Below are positions 1-10,014 of a DNA stretch of 64,000 nt, piece by piece. The notes below the pieces were generated by a model that searched no databases, had not been told where the DNA came from, and saw only the letters and a list, made by a program, of their open reading frames with translations. The translations under genes were made by a program, and so were the position numbers. The DNA is from Sanguibacter suaedae (GTDB lineage: Bacteria; Actinomycetota; Actinomycetes; Actinomycetales; Cellulomonadaceae): assembly GCF_016342785.1 (NCBI RefSeq), contig NZ_JAEINH010000004.1, positions 124,001-188,000 on the forward strand. Direction: 5' to 3'. How positions within the stretch are numbered: position 1 is the stretch's first letter; every line of letters starts with the position of its first letter.

Positions 1-1867
<1,867 letters not shown>

Positions 1868-1874
1868 GAGGACC

Positions 1875-1901
1875 GTCACGCGTGCAGAACGGTCACACGT
1901 G
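1875..1901 (+). repeat. Two 10-bp direct repeats upstream of the NlpC/P60 promoter
   Basis: GTCACGCGTG (1875-1884) and GTCACACGTG (1892-1901) are spaced 17 bp apart, just upstream of the -35 box of the NlpC/P60 gene, with a partial inverted copy GCGTGAC overlapping that box (1909-1915). The spacing suggests sites for a dimeric response regulator or activator; which one is unknown. Confidence 0.4.
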
Positions 1902-1909
1902 ATCGGAGC

Positions 1910-1939
1910 GTGACATTCCCCCGGTACGTGGGGTACGGT
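1910..1939 (+). promoter_or_regulatory. Promoter of the NlpC/P60 gene (GTGACA / TACGGT)
   Basis: GTGACA at 1910-1915 and TACGGT at 1934-1939 are separated by 18 nt. The implied start near 1946 lies upstream of the riboswitch. The same TACGGT box precedes both G5/DUF348 muralytic genes (38686 and 40095). Confidence 0.55.
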
Positions 1940-1981
1940 CAGCATGCTTCGGCGGGTGAAATTTCGACGGAGTACGTGTGC

Positions 1982-2152
1982 GGAACGCCGAGCCTTGTCA
2001 CCGCGCTCGTTCTACTACAACCCGTAGGCAAGGACGGGGGACCCACATTCGGGTGCTGCTCGCAGCATCCTCGGGGTGAAGCCACCGGACCTCGGTCCGG
2101 AGGCCGGGTGTTTCTCCTACCCGAACCCGACAGCTGACCTCGTAGGCGACTT
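1982..2152 (+). ncRNA. c-di-AMP riboswitch (ydaO-yuaA class)
   Basis: The leader carries the conserved blocks of the ydaO class in order: a 5' GCCGAG segment, CGGGGGACCC (2035-2044), GGGGTGAA (2073-2080), and the 3' hallmark CCCGAACCCGACAGCTGACC followed by TCGTAGGC. The closing helix is CGCC near 1986 with GGCG near 2145. The Shine-Dalgarno GGAGAG (2153-2158) starts immediately after the closing helix, so ligand binding could affect translation directly; a terminator was not obvious. In actinobacteria this class often precedes cell-wall hydrolase and rpf genes and generally turns expression off when c-di-AMP is high. Confidence 0.93.
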
Positions 2153-2161
2153 GGAGAGAAC

Positions 2162-2950
2162 GTGACCACTAGCACCACTCGTGCCCGTCACCGTGCGGCA
2201 CGGCGTCCGATCACCCCGCTGACCACTCTCGCGAGCGCTGCGACGGAGAACGCTGCCGTCGTCGGCCGCCGGACGGCTATCGTCGCCGCCTCCTCCGGGA
2301 TCTTCGTGTCCCTTCTCGGCTCCGCCCCGGCGTCCGCCGAGGTCGGCAGCTCCGTCGACGTGTCCGCCCTCGCCACGGAGGCCCGCACCGCGCTGAGCAC
2401 GGCTCCCGCGGTAACCGTGGCCGCCGACGCGTCGTGGACCATCGAGCAGACGGACCTCGCGGTCACCCCCGCGCCCGAGCCGGAACCGGAGCCCGAGCCC
2501 GTCCGTGAGGCGCCCGCAGCCTCCCGCACCGCCGAGCGCACCGCGATCCCCACGACCGGCGAGACCGCCGCAGCCGTCGAGGTCACGCAGGCCGCAGCCG
2601 AGATCCCGGCCTCCGCCGCAGGCTCGGCCATCATCGACATCGCCGGTCGCTACGTGGGTGTCCCCTACGTGTCCGGCGGCTCCACCCCGGACGGGTTCGA
2701 CTGCTCCGGCTTCACCGCGTACGTGTACGCCCAGGCCGGCATCTCCCTGCCGCGCACCTCCACCGCGCAGCGCGACTCGGGGACCATCGTGTCCCGCGAC
2801 CAGGCGCAGCCCGGTGACCTCATCTACTCGCCCGGCCACATCTCGATCTACGCCGGCGGCAACACCCAGATCGACGCCCCGCGCCCCGGCAAGACGATCC
2901 AGTTCCGTGACATCTGGCAGTCGAACCCGGTGTTCATCCGCATCGGCTGA
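2162..2950 (+). CDS. Secreted NlpC/P60 peptidoglycan endopeptidase
   Basis: A 262-residue exported cell-wall hydrolase. An Arg-rich N-terminus and hydrophobic stretch (residues about 36-58, ending ASA) look like a signal peptide. A linker with a Pro-Glu repeat (about 103-113) follows, and the NlpC/P60 domain fills residues 155-262. The catalytic cysteine is C181 in DCSGF and the histidine is H226 in GHISIY. The third position is D238 (QIDAPRPG), where relatives have His, Glu or Asn. The family cleaves the D-gamma-glutamyl-meso-DAP bond of stem peptides. The GTG start follows GGAGAG. The gene is controlled by the c-di-AMP riboswitch and ends in a strong hairpin, so it is monocistronic. Confidence 0.93.
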   Translation: MTTSTTRARHRAARRPITPLTTLASAATENAAVVGRRTAIVAASSGIFVSLLGSAPASAEVGSSVDVSALATEARTALSTAPAVTVAADASWTIEQTDLAVTPAPEPEPEPEPVREAPAASRTAERTAIPTTGETAAAVEVTQAAAEIPASAAGSAIIDIAGRYVGVPYVSGGSTPDGFDCSGFTAYVYAQAGISLPRTSTAQRDSGTIVSRDQAQPGDLIYSPGHISIYAGGNTQIDAPRPGKTIQFRDIWQSNPVFIRIG

Positions 2951-2971
2951 CCATGCCTCACCTCGCACGAC

Positions 2972-3006
2972 GACGAGCCCGGACCACCACGTGGTCCGGG
3001 CTCGTC
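2972..3006 (+). terminator. Intrinsic-type hairpin after the NlpC/P60 gene
   Basis: Perfect 16-bp stem (2972-2987 with 2991-3006) and a 3-nt loop, 21 nt past the stop codon. There is no long T tract, as is usual in high-GC actinobacteria. Confidence 0.8.
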
Positions 3007-3105
3007 CGTGTTCCGGGGTGTGTCATGCTGGGCGTTCTCGGCGTCATGAGAGAGTAAAGTCGGAGCAAGTGAACGCCCTGATCGACGACCCCAGGGAGAC
3101 ATGAC

Positions 3106-4065
3106 ATGACCAGGTCCGCAGGCATCCTCGTCGGAGTCGACGGCTCCGCCGCGAGCCTCCACGCGCTCGACTGGGCGACGTCCCTCGCCACACGCAGCGG
3201 TCAGGCCATGACCATCGTCTGTTCGTACTCCCTCCCGTCCTTCGCGGCGGCCTCCCTCGACGGTGGGTACGCGGCGCTCGACGACTCCGCCATCCAGGAC
3301 GGCGCCAAGGTCGTCCTCGAGGAGGCCGTCGACCGCGCAACCCGCGCTGGTGTCACCGTCACCCCCCGCATCGCCACCGGCGATGCCGCCGGGGTGCTCG
3401 TCGAGATGTCCAAGGACTTCGAGCTCGCCGTCGTGGGGACACGGGGCCGTGGCGGGTTCGCCGAGCGGCTCCTCGGGACCGTCTCGTCGGCGCTCCCCGC
3501 GCACGGCCACTGCCCGACGGTCGTCGTCCCGCTGCGCAACGACGACGAGGGCCGCTCCTCGGCGGCCGACGCCGGGTCCGCCCCGCAGCGACCGCGGTGG
3601 CGCCGCGACCCCGAGCACCCGGTGCGACGCATCGTCGTCGGCGTGGACGGGTCGCCGTCGGCCGCCGGTGCGCTGCACCACGCCGTGCGTCACGCGCAGA
3701 CGTGGGACGCGGAGCTCGTCGCCGTCGCCGGCGTGCCGGTGGGGTCCGGGGCCGGGCTCCTCGCGTGGCTGCCGGCCGCCATCGACCACGAGCAGGTCCT
3801 CGCCGACGTCGCGGCCGGGCTCGACGCGATCGTCGACCCCGTGGAGGCCGAGCACCCGGGCGTGACCATCCGACGCATCGTCCTCGACGGGACCGGCGCG
3901 GAGCTCCTCACCGAGTTCTCCTCCGCGAGCGACCTCCTCGTCGTCGGGTCGCGTGGCCGCGGCGGCTTCGCCGGTCTGCTGCTCGGCTCCACGAGCCAGG
4001 CCGTGCTGCACCACTCGGACTGCCCCGTCCTCGTCGTGAACAAGCACTGCGACCAGGACGCCTGA
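3106..4065 (+). CDS. Tandem-domain universal stress protein
   Basis: 319 residues made of two UspA folds (about 5-140 and 168-315). Each has the ATP-binding signature: GTRGRGGFAERLLG in the first and GSRGRGGFAGLLLG in the second. Proteins of this class are cytosolic ATP-binding stress and dormancy factors; the exact role here is unknown. An out-of-frame ATG at 3101 (ATG ACA TGA) is passed over; the real start at 3106 has AGGGAGA 7 nt upstream. It converges on the ABC exporter genes and stands alone. Confidence 0.93.
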   Translation: MTRSAGILVGVDGSAASLHALDWATSLATRSGQAMTIVCSYSLPSFAAASLDGGYAALDDSAIQDGAKVVLEEAVDRATRAGVTVTPRIATGDAAGVLVEMSKDFELAVVGTRGRGGFAERLLGTVSSALPAHGHCPTVVVPLRNDDEGRSSAADAGSAPQRPRWRRDPEHPVRRIVVGVDGSPSAAGALHHAVRHAQTWDAELVAVAGVPVGSGAGLLAWLPAAIDHEQVLADVAAGLDAIVDPVEAEHPGVTIRRIVLDGTGAELLTEFSSASDLLVVGSRGRGGFAGLLLGSTSQAVLHHSDCPVLVVNKHCDQDA

Positions 4066-4087
4066 ACGAGCACCGCGACCAGGACGC
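4044..4087. repeat. Duplicated 3' end of the universal stress gene
   Basis: An 18-bp segment (4044-4061) recurs with one mismatch at 4070-4087, a 26-bp period spanning the stop codon. It looks like a small local duplication. The intergenic part ends in the palindrome GCGGGATCCCGC (4091-4102). Confidence 0.6.
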
Positions 4088-4115
4088 GTCGCGGGATCCC
4101 GCCCAGCGCAGGAGC

Positions 4116-4967
4116 TCAGCTGCGCGTGCGGTAGATCCGCATGGTGATCGGCGCGAAGACCGCGGTCATCACCGCGGACACGACGAGCACCCACAGGACG
4201 TCCCCGAAGGTCGCGGTCCCGCCCATGAGCCCACGGATGGCCGTCACCAGGTGCGTCACCGGGTTGACGTCGACGAACGCGCGCAGCACCGACGGCATGG
4301 TCGCCGGGTCCACGAAGATGTTCGACGCGAAGGTCAGTGGCATGAGCACGAGCATGGACACCCCCATGACGGCGTTCGGGGTGCGCATGAGCAGGCCGAG
4401 GATCGTGAACACCCAGCTCAGGGCGAACGCGAACACGAGGAGCAGGCCGATGGCCGCGAGGGTCCCGAGCGCGCCGCCCGCGGGCCGGTAGCCGAGCGCG
4501 AGCCCCAGGGCGAGGGTGACCGCGGACGCGATGGTGTACCGGACCGCGTCGCCGAGGAGCGGTCCCACGATGGGCGCCGGGCGCCAGATGGGCAGCGAGC
4601 GGAAACGGTCGAACACGCCCTTGGTGATGTCCGTGTTCAACGTGAAACCGGTGTACACGGTGACGACGAGCACCGTCTGGACGATGATCCCGGGCAGGAG
4701 GAAGTCCAGGTAGGTGGAGGTGTCCCCGGCGATGGCGCCACCGAACAGGTACGTGAACATGAGCGTGAAGATCACGGGGGTCAGCGTCACGTCGAAGAGC
4801 TGCTCGGGTACGTGCTTGATCTTCAGCAGCGCACGCCACGCGAACGTCAGGGTGGTGCTCAACGCCGAGGGTCGAGCGGGCCGCTCGCTCAGGGAGACCG
4901 CCGCCCGCAGCGCGGAGGGGGAGGGGCGGGCGGCGACCAGGTCGTCGGCAGGACGGGCGGTGCTCAT
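4116..4967 (-). CDS. ABC-2 type exporter permease (DrrB-like)
   Basis: 283-residue membrane permease of an ABC-2 exporter, partner of the ATPase encoded just upstream. After a cytosolic stretch of about 45 residues there are six predicted membrane segments, including [18 protein letters not shown] and [16 protein letters not shown], typical of the daunorubicin-resistance (DrrB) branch. The ATG overlaps the ATPase stop codon (ATGA), indicating translational coupling. The substrate is unknown; relatives export drugs, lipids or glycolipids. Confidence 0.9.
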   Translation of the reverse strand: MSTARPADDLVAARPSPSALRAAVSLSERPARPSALSTTLTFAWRALLKIKHVPEQLFDVTLTPVIFTLMFTYLFGGAIAGDTSTYLDFLLPGIIVQTVLVVTVYTGFTLNTDITKGVFDRFRSLPIWRPAPIVGPLLGDAVRYTIASAVTLALGLALGYRPAGGALGTLAAIGLLLVFAFALSWVFTILGLLMRTPNAVMGVSMLVLMPLTFASNIFVDPATMPSVLRAFVDVNPVTHLVTAIRGLMGGTATFGDVLWVLVVSAVMTAVFAPITMRIYRTRS

Positions 4968-5995
4968 GACGCCTCCGTCGAGAGCTCGGGTGCGGTGGGG
5001 GAGGGCGGGTCCGTGGGTTCGCCGGTGAGGGCGAGGAACACCTCGTCGAGGCTCGGCTGCCCGAGGGAGAACTCGGGGACGTGGATGCCGGCGTCGTGCA
5101 GCCGCGGGAGGATGGTGTGCGCGCGGGCGCGTCCCTCGGGGGACGAGTCGACGCGGGCGGAGAGCGCGTAGGTGTCGGCAGGCAGGGTGACGACACCGAT
5201 GTCCCCGGCGTCGTCCCTGATGGGTGTGCCGTCGTGGAGGGCCTCGGCGACGATCCGCGCGGCGTTCTCCCGCTGCGCCGCGTCGGCGAGACGCAGGTGC
5301 ACCGTGCCGGAGCCGACGGAGCTCTTGAGCTCCGACGCGGTGCCTTCCGCGATGACCCTGCCGTGGTCGATGACGGCGATGCGGTCCGCGAGCTGGTCCG
5401 CCTCGTCGAGGTACTGGGTGGTGAGCAGGACGGTGGCGCCGTCGGCGACGAGCACGCGGACGATGTCCCACACGTCGTTGCGGCTGCGCGGGTCGAGGCC
5501 CGTGGTGGGTTCGTCGAGGAACAGCACGACGGGGCTCATCACGAGGCTCGCCGCGAGGTCGATGCGTCGCCGCATGCCCCCGGAGAAGGTCTTCACCTGG
5601 CGGCCTGCGGCCTCGGTGAGCTCGAACGCGCCGAGGAGGTCGGCGGCGCGCGCCCGCGCGGCGGGCCTGCTGAAGCCGTAGAGGCGGGAGAGGACGACGA
5701 GGTTCTCGGTGGCGGTGAGGTCCTCGTCGACGGAGGCGTACTGGCCGGTGAGGCCGACGAGGCCGCGGACGGCGTCGGCCTCGGTGACGACGTCCCTCCC
5801 GAGGACGCGTGCGGTCCCGGCGTCGGGGCGCAGGAGGGTGGCGAGCATCCGGACGGCGGTGGTCTTGCCCGCCCCGTTGGGGCCGAGGACCCCGTAGACG
5901 GTGCCGGCGCGGACCGAGAGGTCGATGCCGTCGACGGCGCGCGTGGTGCCGAAGTGCTTGACGAGGCCGTGCGCCTCGATGGCGAGCTCTGTCAT
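4964..5995 (-). CDS. ABC exporter ATPase (DrrA-like)
   Basis: 343-residue ATP-binding subunit. Walker A is GPNGAGKTT (about 38-46), the signature is FSGGMRRR, and Walker B is [12 protein letters not shown]. The C-terminal extension after residue 230 is typical of DrrA proteins and ends in [19 protein letters not shown] 5995 is preferred because conserved sequence begins there; an in-frame GTG at 6010 is the alternative. It is first in a two-gene operon with the permease. A palindromic sequence upstream (6035-6058) may be the regulator site. Confidence 0.92.
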   Translation of the reverse strand: MTELAIEAHGLVKHFGTTRAVDGIDLSVRAGTVYGVLGPNGAGKTTAVRMLATLLRPDAGTARVLGRDVVTEADAVRGLVGLTGQYASVDEDLTATENLVVLSRLYGFSRPAARARAADLLGAFELTEAAGRQVKTFSGGMRRRIDLAASLVMSPVVLFLDEPTTGLDPRSRNDVWDIVRVLVADGATVLLTTQYLDEADQLADRIAVIDHGRVIAEGTASELKSSVGSGTVHLRLADAAQRENAARIVAEALHDGTPIRDDAGDIGVVTLPADTYALSARVDSSPEGRARAHTILPRLHDAGIHVPEFSLGQPSLDEVFLALTGEPTDPPSPTAPELSTEAS

Positions 5996-6034
5996 GCCGA
6001 CATCGTCCACCTGCGGGCGTCCCGCTGGCTACAC

Positions 6035-6058
6035 CTTTCCTACGATCCGTCAGGAAAG
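6035..6058. promoter_or_regulatory. Candidate operator before the DrrAB-like operon
   Basis: Inverted repeat CTTTCCT (6035-6041) and AGGAAAG (6052-6058) with a 10-nt spacer, 40 nt upstream of the ATPase start. The size suits a TetR-family dimer. No regulator gene is adjacent. Confidence 0.45.
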
Positions 6059-6102
6059 TGGTCTGTCGGGAGGACGCTCGGGTCGCCCGACGCGCGGTCC
6101 GG

Positions 6103-7302
6103 TCAGAGGGCGGAGAGGACGTCCGCGAGGTGCTCGAGGCCGTCGTCGAGGTCACGTTCCGCGATGGTCAGCGGTGGGGCGAGGCGCAGCGTCGACCCGT
6201 GCGTGTCCTTCGCGAGCACACCGCGCTCGAGGAGGGCCAGGCACACGTCGCGCCCCGACCCGCGGGTCTCGTCGACGTCGATCCCCGCCCAGAGCCCGGC
6301 GCCGCGGACGTCGACGACGAGCTCGTCCGCGACGAGGTCGTCGAGGCGCGTCTGCATGCGCTCGCCCAGGCGGCGTGCCTCCTCGACGACGCTGCCGTCG
6401 GCGAGGAGCTCGACGACGGCGAGGCCCACCGCGCACGCCAGGGGGTTCCCCCCGAACGTCGAGCCGTGCGTGCCCGGGGTGAAGACGTCGAGGACGTCGG
6501 AGCGGCCCACGACGGCGCTCACGGGGACGATGCCGCCGCCCAGGGCCTTGCCGAGGGTCACGAGGTCGGGCTGCACGCCCCACAGGTCGCACGCGAGGGT
6601 GGTGCCCGTGCGTCCGAGACCGGACTGGATCTCGTCGGCGACGAGGAGCACGTCGGCGTCGTCGCACAGCGCCCGCAGGGCGGGCCAGAACCCGGGGGGT
6701 GGGACGACCACCCCGGCCTCGCCCTGGACGGGCTCCATGAGGACGGCGACGGTGGTCTCGTCGATCGCGGCGGCCACCGCCTCGACGTCACCGAAGGGCA
6801 CGACGCGGAAGCCGGGGGTGTACGGGCCGTAACCTGCCCGGGCCTCCTCGTCCGTGGAGAAGGACACGAGCGTGGTGGTCCGGCCGTGGAAGTTGTCCTG
6901 CGCGACGACGACGGTCGGCTCGGTGATCCCGCGGCGGTGGCCCCACTTGCGGACCGCCTTGATCGCGGTCTCCACGGCCTCGGCACCGGTGTTCATGGGG
7001 AGCATCATCGGTTCGCCACGCAGGGACGGCCCGACGAGGGCGCACAGCGCAGACGCGAACGGATCGAGGAGGTCGTGCCGGAAGGCCCGTGACGTGAGGG
7101 TCACCCGACCCAGCTGGTCCTGGGCGGCCGCCACGAGCTGCGGGTGCCGGTGCCCGAAGTTCAGCGCCGAGTACCCGGCGAGGAGGTCGAGGTACCGGTG
7201 CCCGTCGTCCCCGGTGACCCACGCCCCCTCCGCGGTGACGACCGTCACCGGGAGGGGGTCGTAGTTGTTCGCCAGCCTGCCGTGCGCCCCCACGCCCGTC
7301 AT
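6103..7302 (-). CDS. rocD: Ornithine--oxo-acid transaminase
   Basis: 399-residue class III PLP aminotransferase that converts ornithine and 2-oxoglutarate to glutamate semialdehyde and glutamate. The PLP lysine is K252 (LGKALGGG), with D223 in the ADEIQSG motif and NTGAEAVETAIK near residues 104-115, all characteristic of ornithine aminotransferase. The ATG at 7302 lies 7 nt after the dimethylargininase stop; a longer frame exists but would overlap that gene. It is last in a four-gene minus-strand operon. With the preceding gene it points to arginine or methylarginine breakdown, although no arginase or ornithine-releasing enzyme is in the window. Confidence 0.94.
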   Translation of the reverse strand: MTGVGAHGRLANNYDPLPVTVVTAEGAWVTGDDGHRYLDLLAGYSALNFGHRHPQLVAAAQDQLGRVTLTSRAFRHDLLDPFASALCALVGPSLRGEPMMLPMNTGAEAVETAIKAVRKWGHRRGITEPTVVVAQDNFHGRTTTLVSFSTDEEARAGYGPYTPGFRVVPFGDVEAVAAAIDETTVAVLMEPVQGEAGVVVPPPGFWPALRALCDDADVLLVADEIQSGLGRTGTTLACDLWGVQPDLVTLGKALGGGIVPVSAVVGRSDVLDVFTPGTHGSTFGGNPLACAVGLAVVELLADGSVVEEARRLGERMQTRLDDLVADELVVDVRGAGLWAGIDVDETRGSGRDVCLALLERGVLAKDTHGSTLRLAPPLTIAERDLDDGLEHLADVLSAL

Positions 7303-7309
7303 GGTGTGC

Positions 7310-8158
7310 TCAGCGCCCGCGGAGCTCGAGGGTGCAGCACTTGGCGCCACCCCCACCGAGGAGGAGCTCGGACGTGTCGACGCCGATCGCGTCGTAGCCG
7401 CGCTCGGTGAGCTGCGCCATGAGGCGCGTGGCGCGCGGGTTGAGGACCACGTGCTGCCCGTCGCTCACACCGTTGAGGCCGAGGACCACGGCGTCGGCCT
7501 CGCTCGCGCGCACCGCGTCGGGGTAGAGCTCGGCGAGGACCTCCTGGGCGGCGGGGGAGAACGCCTCCGGGTAGTAGGCGATCTGACCCTCGGGCGACGT
7601 GCCGCGCTGGTTGTCGGTGCTGACCGGCTTCCCGTCGGTGCCCTCGAGGACGATGATCGCCGTGTCGAGGTGGTAGAAGCGGGGGTCGACGAGCTCGAGG
7701 GTGACGACCTCGCGGTTCCACAGGCGGGCCGCCTCGGCGTGGGCCGTCACGGACGTGCGGAACCCGGTGCCGGCGAGCACGCGGGGGCCGACGGTGAGGA
7801 TGTCGCCCTCGCCCTCGTTGCGCTCCACCGCGTCGTGCACCTCGTACCCGCGGTCCGCGAACCACTGGAGGAACGCCGGTCCCTCGGGCTGGCGCTCGGG
7901 GTACGTGAACCGTGCGCCGTAGACGATGCCGTCGACGACGGTGGCACCGTTCGCGGCGTACACCATGTCCGGCAGACCCTCGATGGGGTCGATGTACTCG
8001 ATGGTGTGACCGAGGTCGAGGTACGTGTCCCGCAGCGACTCCCACTGCTTGACGGCCAGAGCGGTGTCCGTGGGGTTGTGCTTGTTCATCCACGGGTTGA
8101 TCTCGTAGCTCACGGTGAAGTGCTCGGGCCGGCACATGAGGTAGGTGCGCGTCGTCAT
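7310..8158 (-). CDS. ddaH: Dimethylargininase-like amidinohydrolase
   Basis: 282-residue pentein-fold hydrolase, N-omega-dimethylarginine to citrulline plus dimethylamine in characterised relatives. It begins with MCRPEHF and an EINPWM segment, has H163 in FYHLD, acidic ligands in the GEGD segment (116-119), and the nucleophile C274 in GGGAKCC next to a second cysteine, C275. Its ATG overlaps the stop of the SRPBCC gene (ATGA). A dimethylargininase next to rocD is a common actinobacterial pairing. Activity as an arginine deiminase is less likely but not excluded by sequence alone. Confidence 0.9.
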   Translation of the reverse strand: MTTRTYLMCRPEHFTVSYEINPWMNKHNPTDTALAVKQWESLRDTYLDLGHTIEYIDPIEGLPDMVYAANGATVVDGIVYGARFTYPERQPEGPAFLQWFADRGYEVHDAVERNEGEGDILTVGPRVLAGTGFRTSVTAHAEAARLWNREVVTLELVDPRFYHLDTAIIVLEGTDGKPVSTDNQRGTSPEGQIAYYPEAFSPAAQEVLAELYPDAVRASEADAVVLGLNGVSDGQHVVLNPRATRLMAQLTERGYDAIGVDTSELLLGGGGAKCCTLELRGR

Positions 8159-8679
8159 TCTGGGGGCTCCCGGGGTGTCGGAGGGTGATGCTCGTGGTGA
8201 GAGGGTACGCCGCGTCGGATCTCGCGTGCGGCGCGCCAGAGGGCGAGGGTGGTCATGCCGAGGAGGGCGGGGGCCGCCGCAGCCCGCGTGAGCGCCGCGG
8301 GGACCGGGCCCGCGAGGTGCACGTCCTCCCACCAGGTGACCCGGCTCGAGGTGGGCGTCACGGGTGCGGCGCTGATGCCCGCGACCCCGAGGAGCAGGGG
8401 GCCGACCTTGCGCAACGTCGTGCGGAGCATCGGCGGACCGTCGCCGTCACGGGGCGGGACGGTGTCGAGGGTCGTCACCCGCATCCGGTCGACGATCCCC
8501 GGGGTGCTCACCATGGTGAACTCCGCACCGACGGGCAGCGGGCCCGGCGGGTGGTCGGGGAACGTCCCACTGGTCAGCGGGATCCACCGTCCGTGGTGGC
8601 GCGGGTCCGCGAGGAGCGCGAACGCCTCGTCCGCGGGCAGGGGCACCACGCGGGAGACGTGGACGGGCCGGCGGGTCAC
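8155..8679 (-). CDS. SRPBCC-family protein
   Basis: 174 residues with the start-type fold: HVSRVVPLPADEAFALLADP at the N-terminus, a WIPLTSG strand, and a C-terminal helix (ALLGMTTLALWRAAREI). These proteins bind hydrophobic ligands or act as cyclase/aromatase-like factors; the ligand is unknown. The GTG start shares one base with the upstream stop (TAGTG), and the stop overlaps the next ATG, so the gene is translationally coupled on both sides. Confidence 0.8.
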   Translation of the reverse strand: MTRRPVHVSRVVPLPADEAFALLADPRHHGRWIPLTSGTFPDHPPGPLPVGAEFTMVSTPGIVDRMRVTTLDTVPPRDGDGPPMLRTTLRKVGPLLLGVAGISAAPVTPTSSRVTWWEDVHLAGPVPAALTRAAAAPALLGMTTLALWRAAREIRRGVPSHHEHHPPTPREPPE

Positions 8680-9365
8680 TAGCCCTCGATCACGGTGGGC
8701 CGCACGAACTCCGCGGGCGGGGGACCGAAGGCCTTCGTGGCCTGCTCGACGACGGTTCGCGCCAGCGCCCGGCCGCCGGTGATGCCGATGACGGCGCCGA
8801 TCCCGAAGGGGATGATCCGGCCGACCGTCAACGAGCCCTGCTTGACGAGCTGCCGCTTGACGAACCGCTTGGCGAGCACCCGGTTGACCTGCTTCAGGGT
8901 GCTCCGCGGCATGGTGGTGAGCAGCGCCGTCCCCCACGCGTTGACGGACCGGCCCGACGCGTCGGTGACGGCCTGGGCGCCCGAGTCCCCGAGGACCGTC
9001 GCGAGGAGCAGCGCGCGGCGCCGCTCGACGTCGTGCACCTCGATGCCGTGGACCTCGGCGACGGCCAGCGCGTACGCCGACGACGCCGCGAAGAACGTCG
9101 CGACGTCACCGCTGCTCAGTGCGAGGCTCACGCCCGTCCCGATGCCGGGGACGGCCGCGGCGGCACCTACCGCCCCGCCGGCGCCCTGCATGACGCGCAC
9201 GTACTCCTTGCCGAGGAGCTCGATGATCCGCTCCGGCGTCGCCTCCGGGTTCCGGCGTCGCAACGCGTCGACGTGCCCCCGGATGGTCGCCGACGGCATG
9301 GTCACCGCACGGTCGAGGGCGGCATCGATGACGGGGGTGCGGTACGGGGTGACGCTCGCGGCCAC
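8679..9365 (-). CDS. EcsC-like conserved protein of unknown function
   Basis: 228 residues; first gene of the minus-strand operon. The GTG start has AGGAGG 8 nt upstream. It contains two Gly/Ala-rich hydrophobic segments (about GAGGAVGAAAAVPGIGTGVS and RIIPFGIGAVIGITGGRALA) resembling the EcsC family, and many basic residues between them (LAKRFVKRQLVK). No catalytic motif is recognised. Conserved spacing with the three downstream genes suggests co-expression rather than a shared pathway. Confidence 0.65.
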   Translation of the reverse strand: MAASVTPYRTPVIDAALDRAVTMPSATIRGHVDALRRRNPEATPERIIELLGKEYVRVMQGAGGAVGAAAAVPGIGTGVSLALSSGDVATFFAASSAYALAVAEVHGIEVHDVERRRALLLATVLGDSGAQAVTDASGRSVNAWGTALLTTMPRSTLKQVNRVLAKRFVKRQLVKQGSLTVGRIIPFGIGAVIGITGGRALARTVVEQATKAFGPPPAEFVRPTVIEG

Positions 9366-9409
9366 GCTGTGCCTCCTGGGGACGGGTGGGGACTCGTGAC
9401 CCTGGCGGG

Positions 9410-9907
9410 TCAGTCGTGCTGGTCGACGGAGTCGATGCTCAGACTGACGGTAGCCCCGCTCGTGAGCGTCCGCCCGACGGTGCACGCCTGGTCGATGGCC
9501 CTGCGCACCACGGTGAGCAGGCGCTCGCGGGACTCCTCGTCGAGCCCGCTGAGGTCCACCTCGAGGCGCTCGACGAGCTCCGGGTAGCGCTCCTCGTCGG
9601 CGTCCTTGGCGCCGGAGACGTGCACGACGGACTCGAAGTCGTCGCCGAGGCGGCGGGCGAGCGGCGCGTCGGAGGAGAAGGCCGTGCACCCGGCGAGGGC
9701 GATCTTCAGCAGCTCTCCCGGGGTGAACGTCCCCGGGACGTCCGCCCCGCCGAGCTCGACGACGCCACCGCGCTCAGAACGGCCGACGTAGCGGCGCGTC
9801 CCCGTGCGCTCGACGTGGAGGGCCGGCTGCGCGGCCTGCGCGCTGGCGGTCGGGTCGACGGCGGTGCCGGGGGAGGAGGGGGACGTGGGCGGCGGGGTCT
9901 GCGGCAT
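9410..9907 (-). CDS. OsmC/Ohr-family peroxide-reducing protein
   Basis: 165 residues. Both redox cysteines are present: C74 in LAGCTAF and C142 in QACTVGRT, the arrangement of OsmC proteins that reduce organic peroxides. The first 30 residues are a Pro/Ser/Thr-rich tail without conservation. The start ATG has CAGAAT 6 nt upstream, a near match to the leaderless signature. It is separated from the following operon by 44 nt and diverges from the phosphotransferase gene. Confidence 0.9.
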   Translation of the reverse strand: MPQTPPPTSPSSPGTAVDPTASAQAAQPALHVERTGTRRYVGRSERGGVVELGGADVPGTFTPGELLKIALAGCTAFSSDAPLARRLGDDFESVVHVSGAKDADEERYPELVERLEVDLSGLDEESRERLLTVVRRAIDQACTVGRTLTSGATVSLSIDSVDQHD

Positions 9908-10014
9908 GCGCCGATTCTGCCACCGGGCGCTGACCGTGTCGGGCCCGCTGGTAGCGTGACCCGCCGATCCGCTCGTGGCACTGCCGCGGGCACGAGGCTC
10001 AGGGAGGGGCACCT

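Noticed and set aside
4091-4102. Palindrome GCGGGATCCCGC as a terminator
   Set aside because: A hairpin with a permissible loop would have only a 4-bp stem; too weak to call.
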